Shown piece after piece: positions 8,593 to 18,362 of a stretch of DNA of 64,000 nucleotides. The position numbers and the translations under genes were made by a program. The DNA lies in assembly GCF_027460065.1 (NCBI RefSeq), contig NZ_JAPYZZ010000006.1:219334-283333 (forward strand), in the 5' to 3' direction. Positions within the stretch are counted from its first letter, which is position 1; every line of letters begins with the position of its first letter. Below the pieces are notes generated by a model that had not been told where the DNA came from, did not search any database, and saw only the letters and a list, made by a program, of their open reading frames with translations. The stretch comes from Martinezella rhizogenes (GTDB lineage: Bacteria; Pseudomonadota; Alphaproteobacteria; Rhizobiales; Rhizobiaceae).

Positions 8593-11082
8593 CTACGTTT
8601 TGATCTTCGTCCGAATCGCATAAGCCATGGTCCTTGAGGATATAGGCTTGGGCAGGAAAAGCGCGGTCGTCATGTCGTCTCTCGAAAGTGACATTTTTAA
8701 ATCATTGCCGCCAATAATGATGGACGACGTGTTAAACGCTGCATGCAAGGCAGGAGCACTGTGATTGTTGGGAAGAGACGATTGGTCAACGAGAACCAGA
8801 TCGGCTTGTTTGCCTTTTGAAATCCAATCGCAAAGTTCTTTAAACGTCTTAAAACCCACCGGCTCGTAGCCGAGGGCGGCGATCTTGTCTTCGCACTGTT
8901 CTCGCGAGACGGGATCGGGCTCAACTAGCGCCACAATCTCTCCGCTGCCACGCGGTGTTTTAGAGCAGCCAAAAAAAGTGTCCGGGCTGATGGGTTGCTT
9001 CGAGCAGGGGGGCAGATAAATGTCAAAGCACGTCCCTCTCCCAATGGTTGAAGTTACGTCGATGTACCCTGCAAGCCCGCTGACGTGGCCGTGCACGGCG
9101 GCGAGACCCAGCCCAGTGCCGCCGCTACGAGCCCGTGTTGTAAAGAAAGGCTCAAAAATGTGAGGAAGCGCAGCCTCGGCAATGCCTTCACCGTTGTCGC
9201 TGACAGAAAGGAGAACATAGTCGCCGGCTGGCATAACACCATGCGCCAGAATTTTTTGTCGAGACACAAAAATTCGGCCAACGGTGATCTCGATTCGGCC
9301 GTCAGCGGTAAACGCCTGGGAAGCGTTCTTACAAAGGTTCATAAGTATTTGCTGGATCTCTAGCGGGCTTCCTTCAATCACGCTCTTCTTGTCGTCAAAC
9401 TTGAAATTCAGCTCGATGTTGCGTTGTAACGCCACCCGCAATAGGGGAGCAATTTCCATCACGAGTTCGGAGACACTGAATGGCTCTGTCACGCGCTCCA
9501 GTTTTCGGCTTAACGCCAAGATCTGATCGATAATCAGCCTAGCTCTGTCGCCCGACGAAATAATATAGTCAATGTATCTTCGGGTGATAGATGATCGAGG
9601 CACCGTGTTTTGCGCCATTTCAGCGTGCCCGAGGATTGCCCCTAAAATATTATTGAATTCATGCGCTATTCCACCGGCGAGTGTGCCAACTGCCTGAAGG
9701 CGTTCCGCATGCTCCAGTCGCCTCTCCAGAATATCGCATTCGGTCTGCTTGCGGCGGACATCGATATAATGGCAGAGGCAGGCGGTCGCGAGCTCAAGAA
9801 GCTGGATTTCACCCGGGCAAGGTCGCAGACGATAGCTTTGGTAACTTAGCGAACAAATCGCTATCAAGTGATCCGTGGATTTGTGTGCCAACAGTATCGA
9901 AAGGCCTGGAATCTCTGGAGAAACGCAGCCGACCTTTCGAGTTGACATGATGCGGAACACTGACGCACGTTCGTCCGCTTTGGCAAAAGAGACCATTTCG
10001 CGTAACGCCACGTCCTCCCAGACGGGCTCAGGCACCTTGGCAGCGAAACTCTCGACAGCCCATCTGTCCCCATGGTTCACCAAGGCTAACGCACACGAAT
10101 CGGCATTAAAGAAGCGCTGAATAATTCCAAGCGCAGCTTGCGCGGACGAAGCAGTCGCCCCACCGCCTTCAAAACAAGCGCCAATCTCTTTGATCAGCTC
10201 TTCGTAATCCAAACGCCGCGCCAACCAATCCGTTTTCCGGCGCAGCCTATAGACTAGTGAGATGATGTAGATGCAAAGGCCCACTGAAACAGAACCCAAG
10301 AAGATTCGTGCCCGCTGCTCTCTCACACTTTGTAAGCTATAGGCCTCCAAACACTTGCGCTGCAACCTTTCGGCAATTTCAGCGGTGTCAGACGTCTGAA
10401 TCATTTTTACTGCATCGTTTACCCGGGGCAAAAGCGATAAAATGATGCGACCCTCACGTATCAGTATACGCGCAGGAGCTTCGTCCCCGCCGCGAGTTTT
10501 TTGGAGCTCGTCGAATTCGTGACTGATTTCCAATGAAAGAGCCGGGCTTGGCTGACGCATGAACTGCAGCATCAGACTACCTAATTCGATCGGATTTTCA
10601 GCCGTCTGATCCGTCGACCGCATTCTGGCAAGAATATTCAACGCACGAGTGAAGCTGGCAAGCGAATCTTGCAGGAGCACGTTCTGCGCTCCGAAGGCTG
10701 CGACGGCCGCGTCGGTCGTATCCACCGACACCTTTAACTGATCTAGCAGTTGAGAGAAATCGTTGCCGCTCACAAGATGGGATTGTTTGAATAGTCGCTT
10801 CAAATTTTCCAGGTTCTTCCGCAAAGCTCCCAACCTGGTGAGAATGGGCCGGTAGTTCCCCACCATACCAGCGTGAGCGCGGAGCACATCCCGCTGCAGT
10901 GAGGCACTGTCGATGTTAATTGCTCGCAATTGGGTCAGTATTGCCCGATTGGTTTCATTGTCCTGCCAGGACCCAATCGCCACCAAGGCAAAGATCATTG
11001 CGGCAACTATTAGGGCAAGGATAGACCAAGGCTTGGCGCCTGGCCTGAAATCCTGCCGGGTCGGCGAATACCTTCCATCCAT
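8593..11082 (-). CDS. virA: VirA hybrid sensor histidine kinase
   Basis: This 829-residue protein has a membrane segment near residues 20-40, a periplasmic domain (to about 255), a second membrane segment ([20 protein letters not shown]), a linker domain, a kinase domain and a receiver-like domain. The phosphorylated His falls exactly at residue 474 (GGIAHEFNN) and the receiver Asp at residue 766 (LVLVDQSS), the numbers known for octopine-type VirA. The kinase ATP-binding boxes DNGEG and GGTGLGL are intact. With the sugar-binding protein ChvE it senses phenolics, acidity and sugars, and phosphorylates VirG. The start at [12 protein letters not shown] was chosen to match the family; it has AGGAAAAG upstream. 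Confidence 0.96.
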   Translation of the reverse strand: MDGRYSPTRQDFRPGAKPWSILALIVAAMIFALVAIGSWQDNETNRAILTQLRAINIDSASLQRDVLRAHAGMVGNYRPILTRLGALRKNLENLKRLFKQSHLVSGNDFSQLLDQLKVSVDTTDAAVAAFGAQNVLLQDSLASFTRALNILARMRSTDQTAENPIELGSLMLQFMRQPSPALSLEISHEFDELQKTRGGDEAPARILIREGRIILSLLPRVNDAVKMIQTSDTAEIAERLQRKCLEAYSLQSVREQRARIFLGSVSVGLCIYIISLVYRLRRKTDWLARRLDYEELIKEIGACFEGGGATASSAQAALGIIQRFFNADSCALALVNHGDRWAVESFAAKVPEPVWEDVALREMVSFAKADERASVFRIMSTRKVGCVSPEIPGLSILLAHKSTDHLIAICSLSYQSYRLRPCPGEIQLLELATACLCHYIDVRRKQTECDILERRLEHAERLQAVGTLAGGIAHEFNNILGAILGHAEMAQNTVPRSSITRRYIDYIISSGDRARLIIDQILALSRKLERVTEPFSVSELVMEIAPLLRVALQRNIELNFKFDDKKSVIEGSPLEIQQILMNLCKNASQAFTADGRIEITVGRIFVSRQKILAHGVMPAGDYVLLSVSDNGEGIAEAALPHIFEPFFTTRARSGGTGLGLAAVHGHVSGLAGYIDVTSTIGRGTCFDIYLPPCSKQPISPDTFFGCSKTPRGSGEIVALVEPDPVSREQCEDKIAALGYEPVGFKTFKELCDWISKGKQADLVLVDQSSLPNNHSAPALHAAFNTSSIIIGGNDLKMSLSRDDMTTALFLPKPISSRTMAYAIRTKIKT

Positions 11083-11185
11083 CCGCACTTTTCCTCGCGC
11101 CAACGCTCTGTCCCACTCCGGTGGCGCTTAGGCCGCACGGTAGGCTTTGTAAATGGGCTTGAAATCACAAACGTCGACTCAGTTT

Positions 11186-11199
11186 GTTTCAATTGAAAT
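11186..11199 (-). promoter_or_regulatory. vir box of the virA promoter
   Basis: GTTTCAATTGAAAT matches RTTDCAWWTGHAAY at all 14 positions and lies about 105 bases upstream of the virA start. It accounts for the known autogenous VirA/VirG induction of virA. Confidence 0.85.
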
Positions 11200-11717
11200 A
11201 CAACGTTAGCCATGGCGTCTCCCGGTTGCCGAGTTTTTTGCCGCGGTTTGCATCGAGAAGAATGAAATCGTCGACATATCCGAAGTGGCTGATCATCCGT
11301 CGACAGGGCGAGTTGCTGTGCTAGAAACGGCGAGTGCTGCCGTCACGGGCGCCGCGGAGATTAAGTGTGTGTTCGTACCGCCTCAAAGGCTGTCGTCTAT
11401 GAAAAGAACCTAGTCATCAGCGATATTTGAGACGTAACGGGCTAATTCATATGCATATCCATGAAATATCCTTCAGCGGCATTTTTCGTTTTAGGTCACC
11501 GCGCAAAACTGCAGCACGAACGTCGGGTGCTGACTGCACATCGCGCGACTGATGTGCCGTCCCTGGTCAAATCGCCTATCTGCTTTTCGACGTTGCGCTA
11601 ACGGGATCCGCTGCAATCGCCAAAAGCTGGTGTCCCGCCGCAACTCCGCGATTTTCCACTAAGACAAGGGATCGAAGCTCCCATATCCACATAAGTCGAC
11701 AACGTCAGAAATGCGCA

Positions 11718-11731
11718 ATTACAAATGTAGC
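11718..11731 (+). promoter_or_regulatory. vir box of the tzs promoter
   Basis: ATTACAAATGTAGC matches the vir box consensus at 13 of 14 positions, 123 bases upstream of the tzs start. tzs is vir-inducible in nopaline strains, so the position fits. The promoter is intact although the gene is interrupted. Confidence 0.65.
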
Positions 11732-11853
11732 GAAATATGGCTTCAGCCGATCACGTCCAGCTGGTAGACCCTTCGAAGTAAAGCGTCGAAATCCGGATTA
11801 TAAAATCTGATTTTGACTAAATATATATTCCAGTAAATCTACATGGGGCGTAC

Positions 11854-12340
11854 ATGTTACTCTATCTCATCTATGGACCGACCTGCAGCGGCAAAACGGA
11901 CATGGCGATCCAAATCGCGCAAGAAACCGGGTGGCCGGTGGTTGCACTTGATCGTGTGCAGTGCTGTCCTCAAATTGCTACTGGTAGCGGAAGGCCTCTG
12001 GCATCGGAATTGCAATCCACGCAGCGGATATATCTGGATTCACGCCCTCTTACCGAAGGCATCATTGACGCTGAAAGCGCCCATCGCCGGCTCATATTGG
12101 AAGTGGATTGGCAGAAGTCAGAAGAGGGTCTCATTTTAGAGGGCGGCTCGATTTCGCTTCTCAATTGTATGGCCAAAAGCCCGTATTGGAAGTCTGATTT
12201 TCAATGGCACGTTAAGCGGTTGCGCCTCGGGGATCCGGAGACCTTTCTGGCGAGAGCCAAGCTTCGTGTTTCGGAAATGTTTGCCATCAGGGAAGATCGG
12301 CCATCGTTGTTGGAGGAATTGGCGGAACTCTGGAATTACC
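11854..12340 (+). pseudogene. tzs: tzs, trans-zeatin-secretion isopentenyltransferase, 5' part (disrupted)
   Basis: This encodes the first 162 residues of Tzs, the DMAPP:AMP isopentenyltransferase that makes cytokinin in the bacterium. The nucleotide-binding P-loop [10 protein letters not shown] is at residues 7-16, and the DRVQCC and [10 protein letters not shown] motifs are intact. The gene is cut after ELWNY by a transposon at 12341; translation would run only six further codons into the element (stop at 12355-12357). The missing C-terminal 81 residues are found at 31742-31986. Removing the insertion and one target duplicate restores a 243-codon frame, the normal Tzs length, with no other defect. 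Confidence 0.95.
12333..12340 (+). repeat. Target-site duplication, left copy (GAATTACC)
   Basis: The eight bases GAATTACC directly precede the left end of the inserted element and recur at 31734-31741 directly after its right end. Eight-base duplications are typical of IS66-family transposition. In tzs these bases encode the end of Trp-Asn-Tyr. Confidence 0.93.
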
Positions 12341-12532
12341 GTAAGCATCCGAGCTGAACCGTCTTGCGCATTTGGGATGAGTTTTAGGAATTTGTCTGCT
12401 TGTCGAAGCGAGGACAAGGAGTAGATCGCGATGGAAATTTCGATTGTTGGCGGATGGGGACCGGCCGGGGCGATAAGTGTGTGCTGCAGAAGCGCACTGT
12501 CTATATTGACGTCTCTATAGACGGTGTGCGCC

Positions 12533-12964
12533 ATGGAGTTTTTCAAGGATAGCGAACCCTCGGTCAGCCGCATGGAGATCGTGGATACGGGTAGCCGTCG
12601 TCGGTTTAGCGATGCGGCCAAGATTGCGATTGTAGCGGAGAGTTATCGGGGCAGGAACGGCGTGACGGGGACTGCCCGCCGTCACTGCATTACACGTTAT
12701 CAGTTATACGGCTGGCGCAAAGCCTTTGAAGAGGGGCGGCTCAGGGGCACGGAAGAGGTGAGCGGGTTTGTGCCGGCGCTTGTCGCGCCGGAAGCCATGC
12801 CGGTTGCTGCCGCAATGGTGCGACAGGACGCGCCGTCGCCGCCGTCAGGATCAAGCATTAGCCGGATGGAGGTCGTGAGCACGAACGGCCGGCGGGTGAT
12901 CGTGGATTGGAATGGTGAGGTAGATAGGCTGCTTCAGATCGTGCGCGGGCTGGAGGCGCTTTGA
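12533..12964 (+). CDS. tnpA: IS66 accessory protein TnpA, left element
   Basis: This protein of about 143 residues contains the TnpA-type helix-turn-helix region (RRRFSDAAKIAIVAESYRG, then TGTARRHCITRYQLYGWRK). It is a small helper protein required for IS66 transposition. Its end overlaps tnpB (TTTGATGA). I chose the ATG at 12533; a GTG at 12524 is also possible. Confidence 0.9.
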   Translation: MEFFKDSEPSVSRMEIVDTGSRRRFSDAAKIAIVAESYRGRNGVTGTARRHCITRYQLYGWRKAFEEGRLRGTEEVSGFVPALVAPEAMPVAAAMVRQDAPSPPSGSSISRMEVVSTNGRRVIVDWNGEVDRLLQIVRGLEAL

Positions 12965-13317
12965 TGAATCCGTTTCCGATGGGCACGGGCATACGGGTTT
13001 GGCTTGCGACGGGCTATACCGACATGCGGTGCGGCTTTCCGTCCTTGGCCTTGCGGGTGCAGGAGGTCTTGAAGCACGATCCGTTCGGAGGCCATCTTTT
13101 TTGCTTCCGAGGGAAACGGGGCGATATGATCAAGGTCGTTTGGCACGACGGCTTGGGCGCCTGCCTGTTCACGCGACGGCTGGAAAAAGGCCGGTTCATC
13201 TGGCCGGCTGTGGAAGGAGGAGCGGTGTCAATCACGCCAGCGCAGATGTCTTATTTGCTGTCCGGTATCGACTGGAGAAACCCGCAGGAAACGTGGCGTC
13301 CGACGCGGATTGGATGA
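12961..13317 (+). CDS. tnpB: IS66 accessory protein TnpB, left element
   Basis: This 118-residue protein carries the highly conserved TnpB signature TDMRCGFPSLALRVQEVL and the C-terminal LSYLL-SGIDWRNPQETWRP pattern. It is required with TnpA and TnpC for transposition. It is about 85 percent similar by eye to its counterpart at 29420. Confidence 0.93.
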   Translation: MMNPFPMGTGIRVWLATGYTDMRCGFPSLALRVQEVLKHDPFGGHLFCFRGKRGDMIKVVWHDGLGACLFTRRLEKGRFIWPAVEGGAVSITPAQMSYLLSGIDWRNPQETWRPTRIG

Positions 13318-13362
13318 CGCTTCACCATTGAAAATACTGAGGAAAAATGCTTTGATCTCGTC

Positions 13363-15057
13363 ATGGGATCAAAGCCGTTCGCTCTTCCGTCTGACCTTGC
13401 AAGTGCCCAGGCTGCGCTGCTGGCTGAACGCGAAGCATTGCGCTGTGAACGCGAGGCCCGGCAGCGGGCTGAGGCCGAGCGTGACATGGCTGTAGCGGAC
13501 TCCGCCCATGCGAAAGCCAGGCTGTCCGACATCGAAGCGCAGATCGCGCATTTGCAGTTGCTGATCGAGAAACTGAAACGCGAGAAGCACGGGGCGAAGC
13601 GAGAGCGCACGGCGCGGCTAATCGAGCAGATGGAATTGCAGCTCGAAGAGCTGATGATCAAAGCGGCCGAAGATGAGGTGGCGGCAGAGGACGCAGCGGC
13701 CAAAACCCAGACCGTGCATTCGTTCACACGCAAACGGCCGGTCCGCAAGCCATGGCCGGAGGATATCGAGCGCGAGCGTGTCGTCATCGACGCGCCGAGC
13801 ACTTGCGGCCATTGCGGCGGCGAGCGGCTGTCAAAGCTGGGGGAGGATATCACCGAGACGCTGGAGGAAATTCCGCGCCGGTTCAAGGTGATCGAGACGG
13901 TGCGGGAGAAATTTACTTGCCGGGACTGCGAGGCGATCACCCAGCCGCCGGCACCCTTCCATGCCACGCCGCGCGGCTTTATCGGCGCAAACCTGCTGGC
14001 GACGATCGTCTTCGACAAGTTCGGCATGCACATTCCGCTGAACCGCCAGAGCACGCGGTTCAAATGCGAAGGCATCGAACTGTCGACCTCGACGCTGGCC
14101 GATCAGACAGGCTATGTCACATCGGCCCTCCAGCCGATCTTCGAGATGATCCGCAACCATGTGTTTGCGGCCGAGCGTCTTCATGCCGACGACACCCGCA
14201 TTCCTATCCTGGCGAAGGGGAAATGCGTGAACGGGCACATATGGAGCTACGTTCGGGACGACCGGCCATTTGGCGGCAGCGCCCCACCAGCGGCGCTTTA
14301 CTACGCCTCCAGCGACTGGTCTGGCAAACATCCGCAGGAACACATGGCCCGATACCAGGGCATCCTTCAGGTGGATTGTTACAACGGCTACAATGAGCTC
14401 TTCGAGCCGAAGAAAACGGCAAAGCCGATACCGGCGATCCCTGCATATTGTTGGAGCCATAGCAGAAGGAAGTTCTTCGAATTGGCCGACGTGGCAAAGA
14501 ACGCCCGTAGCAAAACGCCGCGGCCGGTTTACCCGCTCGCTCTCGAGGCCGTTCAGAAGATCGACAGGCTGTTTGAGATCGAGCGCGAGATCAACGGACT
14601 GTCGGCAGAGGCCCGCCTCGCAGTACGGCAGGACAAAAGCAGGCCGCTGCTCGATGAATTACGCACCTGGCTCGATGAGCAGCGAAGGGTGTTGTCGCGC
14701 TATTCCCCGCTGATCGGGCCGATCGACTATCTGCTGGGCCGCTGGGAAGGTTTTGCCCGCTTCATTGATGACGGCAGAATCTGCATCTCGAACAACGCCG
14801 CCGAGCGAAGCCTGCGCGGGATCGCATCTGGAAGAAAATCATGGTTATTCGCCGGCTCTGACCTTGGAGCCGAAAGAGTGGCCGTCATGACCACCCTGAT
14901 CATGACCGCTCGTCTCAACGACGTCGATCCCAAGGCATGGCTGGCCGATGTCATTGCCCGCATCGCCGACCTGCCAATCAAACGCCTGTCCGAACTCCTC
15001 CCCTGGGAGTGGAAAAGACTGCGCGACGAAAACGCCGCGGCCCAGCAGGCGGCCTGA
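13363..15057 (+). CDS. tnpC: IS66 transposase TnpC, left element
   Basis: This 564-residue transposase has an N-terminal coiled-coil leucine-rich region (about 15-95), a zinc-finger-like CGHCGGERLSKLGEDI motif with CRDCEA, and the DDE domain with LHADDTRIPIL, VDCYNGYNELF and NNAAERSLRGIASGRKSWLF. All parts appear intact, so it may be active and could act on both arms of the composite element. Confidence 0.95.
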   Translation: MGSKPFALPSDLASAQAALLAEREALRCEREARQRAEAERDMAVADSAHAKARLSDIEAQIAHLQLLIEKLKREKHGAKRERTARLIEQMELQLEELMIKAAEDEVAAEDAAAKTQTVHSFTRKRPVRKPWPEDIERERVVIDAPSTCGHCGGERLSKLGEDITETLEEIPRRFKVIETVREKFTCRDCEAITQPPAPFHATPRGFIGANLLATIVFDKFGMHIPLNRQSTRFKCEGIELSTSTLADQTGYVTSALQPIFEMIRNHVFAAERLHADDTRIPILAKGKCVNGHIWSYVRDDRPFGGSAPPAALYYASSDWSGKHPQEHMARYQGILQVDCYNGYNELFEPKKTAKPIPAIPAYCWSHSRRKFFELADVAKNARSKTPRPVYPLALEAVQKIDRLFEIEREINGLSAEARLAVRQDKSRPLLDELRTWLDEQRRVLSRYSPLIGPIDYLLGRWEGFARFIDDGRICISNNAAERSLRGIASGRKSWLFAGSDLGAERVAVMTTLIMTARLNDVDPKAWLADVIARIADLPIKRLSELLPWEWKRLRDENAAAQQAA

Positions 15058-15141
15058 CGCTCGAAATCCTCTCTATCTCATCCTACACCCGCGTTCTCCC
15101 GCGTACGACAGAAGATCCCGCGTCTCCCCTCGGATGTTTAC

Positions 15142-15730
15142 GCTGCTCATCTTGATATCGATGAACCAGACCAACAACGTCGGCCCCTCCTCGCTCAGAC
15201 TTGAACCAAGCGTCAGACGCTTTGATTTCTTTTAGTTGCCTGTTTCCCAGCCGATGACGCTTGTCGCCATGCACAAATTCATTCCGCCAGGCGCCAAGCA
15301 AGTCCACGATGAGCAAGATTCGTCCGTCGACGGCGTTCGGAAGATAGGATGCTAAAACCCTCAAGCGTTCAGCGACGGTGCGACGCCGTTCGATTTTTGG
15401 ATCTCTTCGTCCGTTCAAGTCATCATGCAATGCTTCCGGGACCAGCCCAGGCACCCGGCTCGTGACGCGCAGATATTGATCAAGCCCGTCCATCACCGTT
15501 ACGATTGCGCTCTTGACAGCAAAAGTGCGCATCTCCTCGAAGTCACCAAGACTGTTGGATTTGTGCCAAGACATTTGTAGGTCGGGTGGTTTCACCGGTT
15601 CGACGTGTTTGAGCGTCTCGAGTGCGACGATGATCCCGTTCAGGCACCTGGTGGCGTCGCCAACGGATTTTCGTGCGCTGGCGAGACTAGGAGTGACTTC
15701 GAACGTAATGATGCGATTGGAACTGCTCAC
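15142..15730 (-). pseudogene. HEPN-like protein, 3' end cut off by the left IS66 element
   Basis: This frame starts at 15730 and crosses into the IS66 right end at 15141, stopping at 15083, so its last residues (from RKHPRG on) are element-encoded and the native C-terminus is lost. About 196 native residues remain. The stretch LLGAWRNEFVHGDKRH contains R-N-E-F-V-H, the Rx4H signature of HEPN domains, which in defence and toxin systems are often RNases. It is divergent from dndA. The domain call rests on this motif and its helical context, so it is tentative; whether the truncated product is made is unknown. Confidence 0.5.
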
Positions 15731-16057
15731 ATATGTTATGCCAATTAGAAACTCAAAATTGCATATCGAACAAAACCCAAAATTGCGTGAACATGTGCAG
15801 TAAGCTGGTGACAGGGTCGGCCGATAGGTGAGCCCGAAGCTACATTGAACTCAGTTATTTGTGTCTGGTCCAAACCTCGATTTGGCGGGTATAAATGCGT
15901 TCGGCCTGGACTGCGGGTCAGTCTGATGCGCCGTGCTGCTCGTCTGTTTTTTTGGGGATCGTTATAAGCTTTGTGAATGATTTGCTGCGAATCCGTGTAT
16001 CATTGTTGTCAACGCGAGCTGACTTCGTCTCAGCGGACTCAAAAAATCGATGGGCTT
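15731..16057. other. Intergenic region upstream of dndA
   Basis: This 327-base stretch holds the divergent promoters of the HEPN-like gene and the dnd operon. The dndA frame is open back to 15977, so a longer N-terminus is possible. I see no clear operator or terminator. Confidence 0.4.
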
Positions 16058-17206
16058 ATGCCGGTTTATCTTGACTATCATTCCCACGCTCCGATGCATC
16101 CGGCCGCTCGCGCGGCAACCTTCGAAGCTTATGAACGCTTCGATTCAAACCCGCACTCTACCCACATCCACGGCACGCTAGCCCACGATGCGGTGGAAAA
16201 CTCCCGTGGACAAGTTGCTCACCTAATCGGAGCTCGTCCTTCAGAGATCGTATTCACCTCTGGTGCCACCGAAGCCAACAACCTCGTCTTTTCAGGCGTA
16301 CGGGATCTACTGGCTGCTCAAAACAAGAAAAAGGTCGTTATTGGCGCGGTTGAACATCCTTCGGTATTGAAGGCGGCACAAGCGCTTCGCCGTGATGGCT
16401 TTGAGGTTGTTTTCCTTCCCGTCCACACGGATGGGCTGATCGATCTCGACGCTGCGGCAGAAATGATTACCACCGACACAGGTATCGTGTCGGTTGCCGC
16501 GGCGAACCACGAAGTCGGAGTGCTGCAACCGCTAGCAGCACTGTCTCAGCTAGTTAGGACTCGGGGTGGCTTACTACACTCTGATCTAGCCCAAGCCGCT
16601 GGCAAGATCGAAATCGATCTACGTGTTCTCGATCTGGCGAGCATCTCGAGCCATAAGCTGGGTGGTCCAGGGGGTATCGGGGCTCTTTACGTGAGACGGC
16701 TTGTTAAGCCGAAGTTGAAACCCAACCTCGCTGGTGGCGGACAGGAGGCGGGACTGCGATCCGGCACTCTCCCCACCCCCTTGTGTGTCGGATTCGGCGT
16801 CGCCTGTGAGCTTTCCGCGGATGAGATGGCGGAAACCAGCGCTCGCGTGCGTCGTATGCGTGACTCTCTTTTGACCGAACTGCTTGCGATATCCGGATCA
16901 AGGTTGAATGGATCGGCGACGGCCCGTCTTCCGGGTAATATCAACATTTCATTCGAGGATGTGGATGGTGAGGCGCTGGCGTATCACCTTCAGCAGTCAG
17001 TGTCGGTTTCGACGGGATCGACATGCAGCTCGAAATCGCTAGAGCCCTCGCCTGTATTGCTTGCGATGGGGCTGCCGAGACAGGTGGCGGAGTCGGCCAT
17101 TCGCATTGGACTTGGACCTCTTACAACGGAAGAAGATATCGAGATTGCAACACGGGCTATCACGGCCAGCGTCAGTGAGTTGCGATCCATTCGGAGACGA
17201 GCATGA
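16058..17206 (+). CDS. dndA: DndA-type cysteine desulfurase
   Basis: This 382-residue pyridoxal-phosphate enzyme takes sulfur from L-cysteine for DNA phosphorothioation. His100 (AVEHPS), the PLP lysine Lys200 (SISSHKLGG) and the persulfide cysteine Cys323 (STGSTCSSKS) are all present. The start MPVYLDYHSHAP aligns with the family N-terminus; the frame is open 27 codons further up. It overlaps dndC by four bases (ATGA), so it heads the dnd operon. Other cysteine desulfurases (IscS, NifS) share the fold; the neighbours decide the assignment. Confidence 0.9.
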   Translation: MPVYLDYHSHAPMHPAARAATFEAYERFDSNPHSTHIHGTLAHDAVENSRGQVAHLIGARPSEIVFTSGATEANNLVFSGVRDLLAAQNKKKVVIGAVEHPSVLKAAQALRRDGFEVVFLPVHTDGLIDLDAAAEMITTDTGIVSVAAANHEVGVLQPLAALSQLVRTRGGLLHSDLAQAAGKIEIDLRVLDLASISSHKLGGPGGIGALYVRRLVKPKLKPNLAGGGQEAGLRSGTLPTPLCVGFGVACELSADEMAETSARVRRMRDSLLTELLAISGSRLNGSATARLPGNINISFEDVDGEALAYHLQQSVSVSTGSTCSSKSLEPSPVLLAMGLPRQVAESAIRIGLGPLTTEEDIEIATRAITASVSELRSIRRRA

Positions 17207-18333
17207 ACATCGTAGTCAACCCTGCGAATACCCAGGCTGCAGCGGAGCCTGGTCTGGCAGTTAAACTAAAATCGGTGCTCGCTGATCTCCGCGATGAATA
17301 CGTGCAGCCGCATTCCACCCCATGGATTATCGGCTTCTCCGGTGGTAAGGACAGCACACTGCTGGCCCAGCTTGTTTTCGAGATGCTGTTGGCCCTGCCG
17401 CCCCGGCTTCGCACGAGGCGTGTTCATGTGGTGGCAAACGACACGCTTGTCGAATCTCCGGTTATTGCGAGCCACCTCCAGTCTGTGTTGGATCGGATCG
17501 CAAGCTCGATCGACGCGTTGCGGCTCCCAGTCACTGTCGCGAAGACGGTGCCGGATATCGACCATACTTTTTGGGTGAATCTCATCGGGCGCGGTTATCC
17601 TTCGCCAAGCAGGATGTTTCGCTGGTGCACCGATCGGATGAAGATAATTCCGACCACCGAGTACATCCAGAATCAGGTCGACAAGTCAGGACAGGCCATC
17701 CTGCTGCTCGGGGTGAGACGAGCCGAATCGTCCCAGAGAGCACGCAGCGTCGAACGCTATGAAAACGGAGAGCGCCTGAACGCTCATAACAGCCTGAAAA
17801 ACTGCTATGTATATAAGCCGATCGTTGAGCTAACCACTGAAGAGGTATGGCAGACCTTGTTGCAGTCGAGCCCGCCCTGGGGCGGTACTCATCGCGAACT
17901 GGTGACCATGTATCGAAACGCGGGTGCAGGCGAGTGCCCACTCGTCACCGACAAGAGCGAAGCGCCGTCTTGCGGGACGAGTTCCTCCCGGTTTGGCTGC
18001 TGGACATGTACAGTAGTCGAAAAAGACAAAAGCGCGGAATCGTTCATTGAATCCGGTTATGGAGATCTTGAGCCCCTTCTCGAATTCCGGGACTGGCTTA
18101 AAGAAATCCGCGAAGACGGCTCGATGAGAATGGCTACCCGCCGCAATGGAAAGCTGAATTTTGTCGCAGATGGTCGTCTGATCCCGGGTCCCTTTACGCT
18201 GGACGCAAGGCGACAAATCCTTGATAAGCTAGTCGCCATGCAGGAGGAGGTTTCCCTGGCACTGATAAGTGACGAGGAAATCGCCGCCATCAAAAGAATA
18301 TGGGCAGAAGATCTCTCCAATCTTTCTGCCTAG
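17203..18333 (+). CDS. dndC: DndC, PAPS-reductase-like DNA sulfur-modification protein
   Basis: This 376-residue ATP pyrophosphatase has the PP-loop SGGKDST at residues 46-52 and the DndC-type stretch SRMFRWCTDRMKIIPTTEYI. Later cysteines (GECPLV, PSCGTSSSRFGCWTC) are suited to binding an iron-sulfur cluster, as known for DndC. It activates the DNA backbone or transfers sulfur within the DndCDE complex. It is shorter than many DndC proteins, which approach 500 residues. It overlaps dndA at its start and comes close to dndD at its end. Confidence 0.93.
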   Translation: MNIVVNPANTQAAAEPGLAVKLKSVLADLRDEYVQPHSTPWIIGFSGGKDSTLLAQLVFEMLLALPPRLRTRRVHVVANDTLVESPVIASHLQSVLDRIASSIDALRLPVTVAKTVPDIDHTFWVNLIGRGYPSPSRMFRWCTDRMKIIPTTEYIQNQVDKSGQAILLLGVRRAESSQRARSVERYENGERLNAHNSLKNCYVYKPIVELTTEEVWQTLLQSSPPWGGTHRELVTMYRNAGAGECPLVTDKSEAPSCGTSSSRFGCWTCTVVEKDKSAESFIESGYGDLEPLLEFRDWLKEIREDGSMRMATRRNGKLNFVADGRLIPGPFTLDARRQILDKLVAMQEEVSLALISDEEIAAIKRIWAEDLSNLSA

Positions 18334-18362
18334 AACGGCGCGAGATCGCATGGCTAGAGTAT

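Larger units (their letters stand above)
11083..11853. other. virA-tzs intergenic region
   Basis: About 770 bases without a convincing gene. It holds the virA promoter with a perfect vir box at 11186 and, at the far end, a near-perfect vir box for tzs at 11718. The middle part (11220-11700) has no long open frame and shows nothing I recognise; it may be decayed coding sequence. Confidence 0.6.
12341..15141 (+). mobile_element. Left IS66-family element, complete
   Basis: The element is 2,801 bases long with left end GTAAGCATCCGAGCTG and right end whose complement reads GTAAACATCCGAGGGG. It contains tnpA, tnpB and tnpC in the usual order and overlap. The bases after 15141 (GCTGCTCA) do not repeat GAATTACC, so this copy did not insert here alone. 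Confidence 0.88.

Noticed and set aside
12341..12357. Treating the 167-codon tzs frame as a natural short variant.
   Set aside because: The last six codons are transposon sequence, and the missing C-terminus is present after the insertion.
13251..14460. Long minus-strand frames of about 210-275 residues.
   Set aside because: They lie antisense inside the IS66 tnpC gene and have low-complexity Ser/Arg composition. The same shadows occur in the right element.
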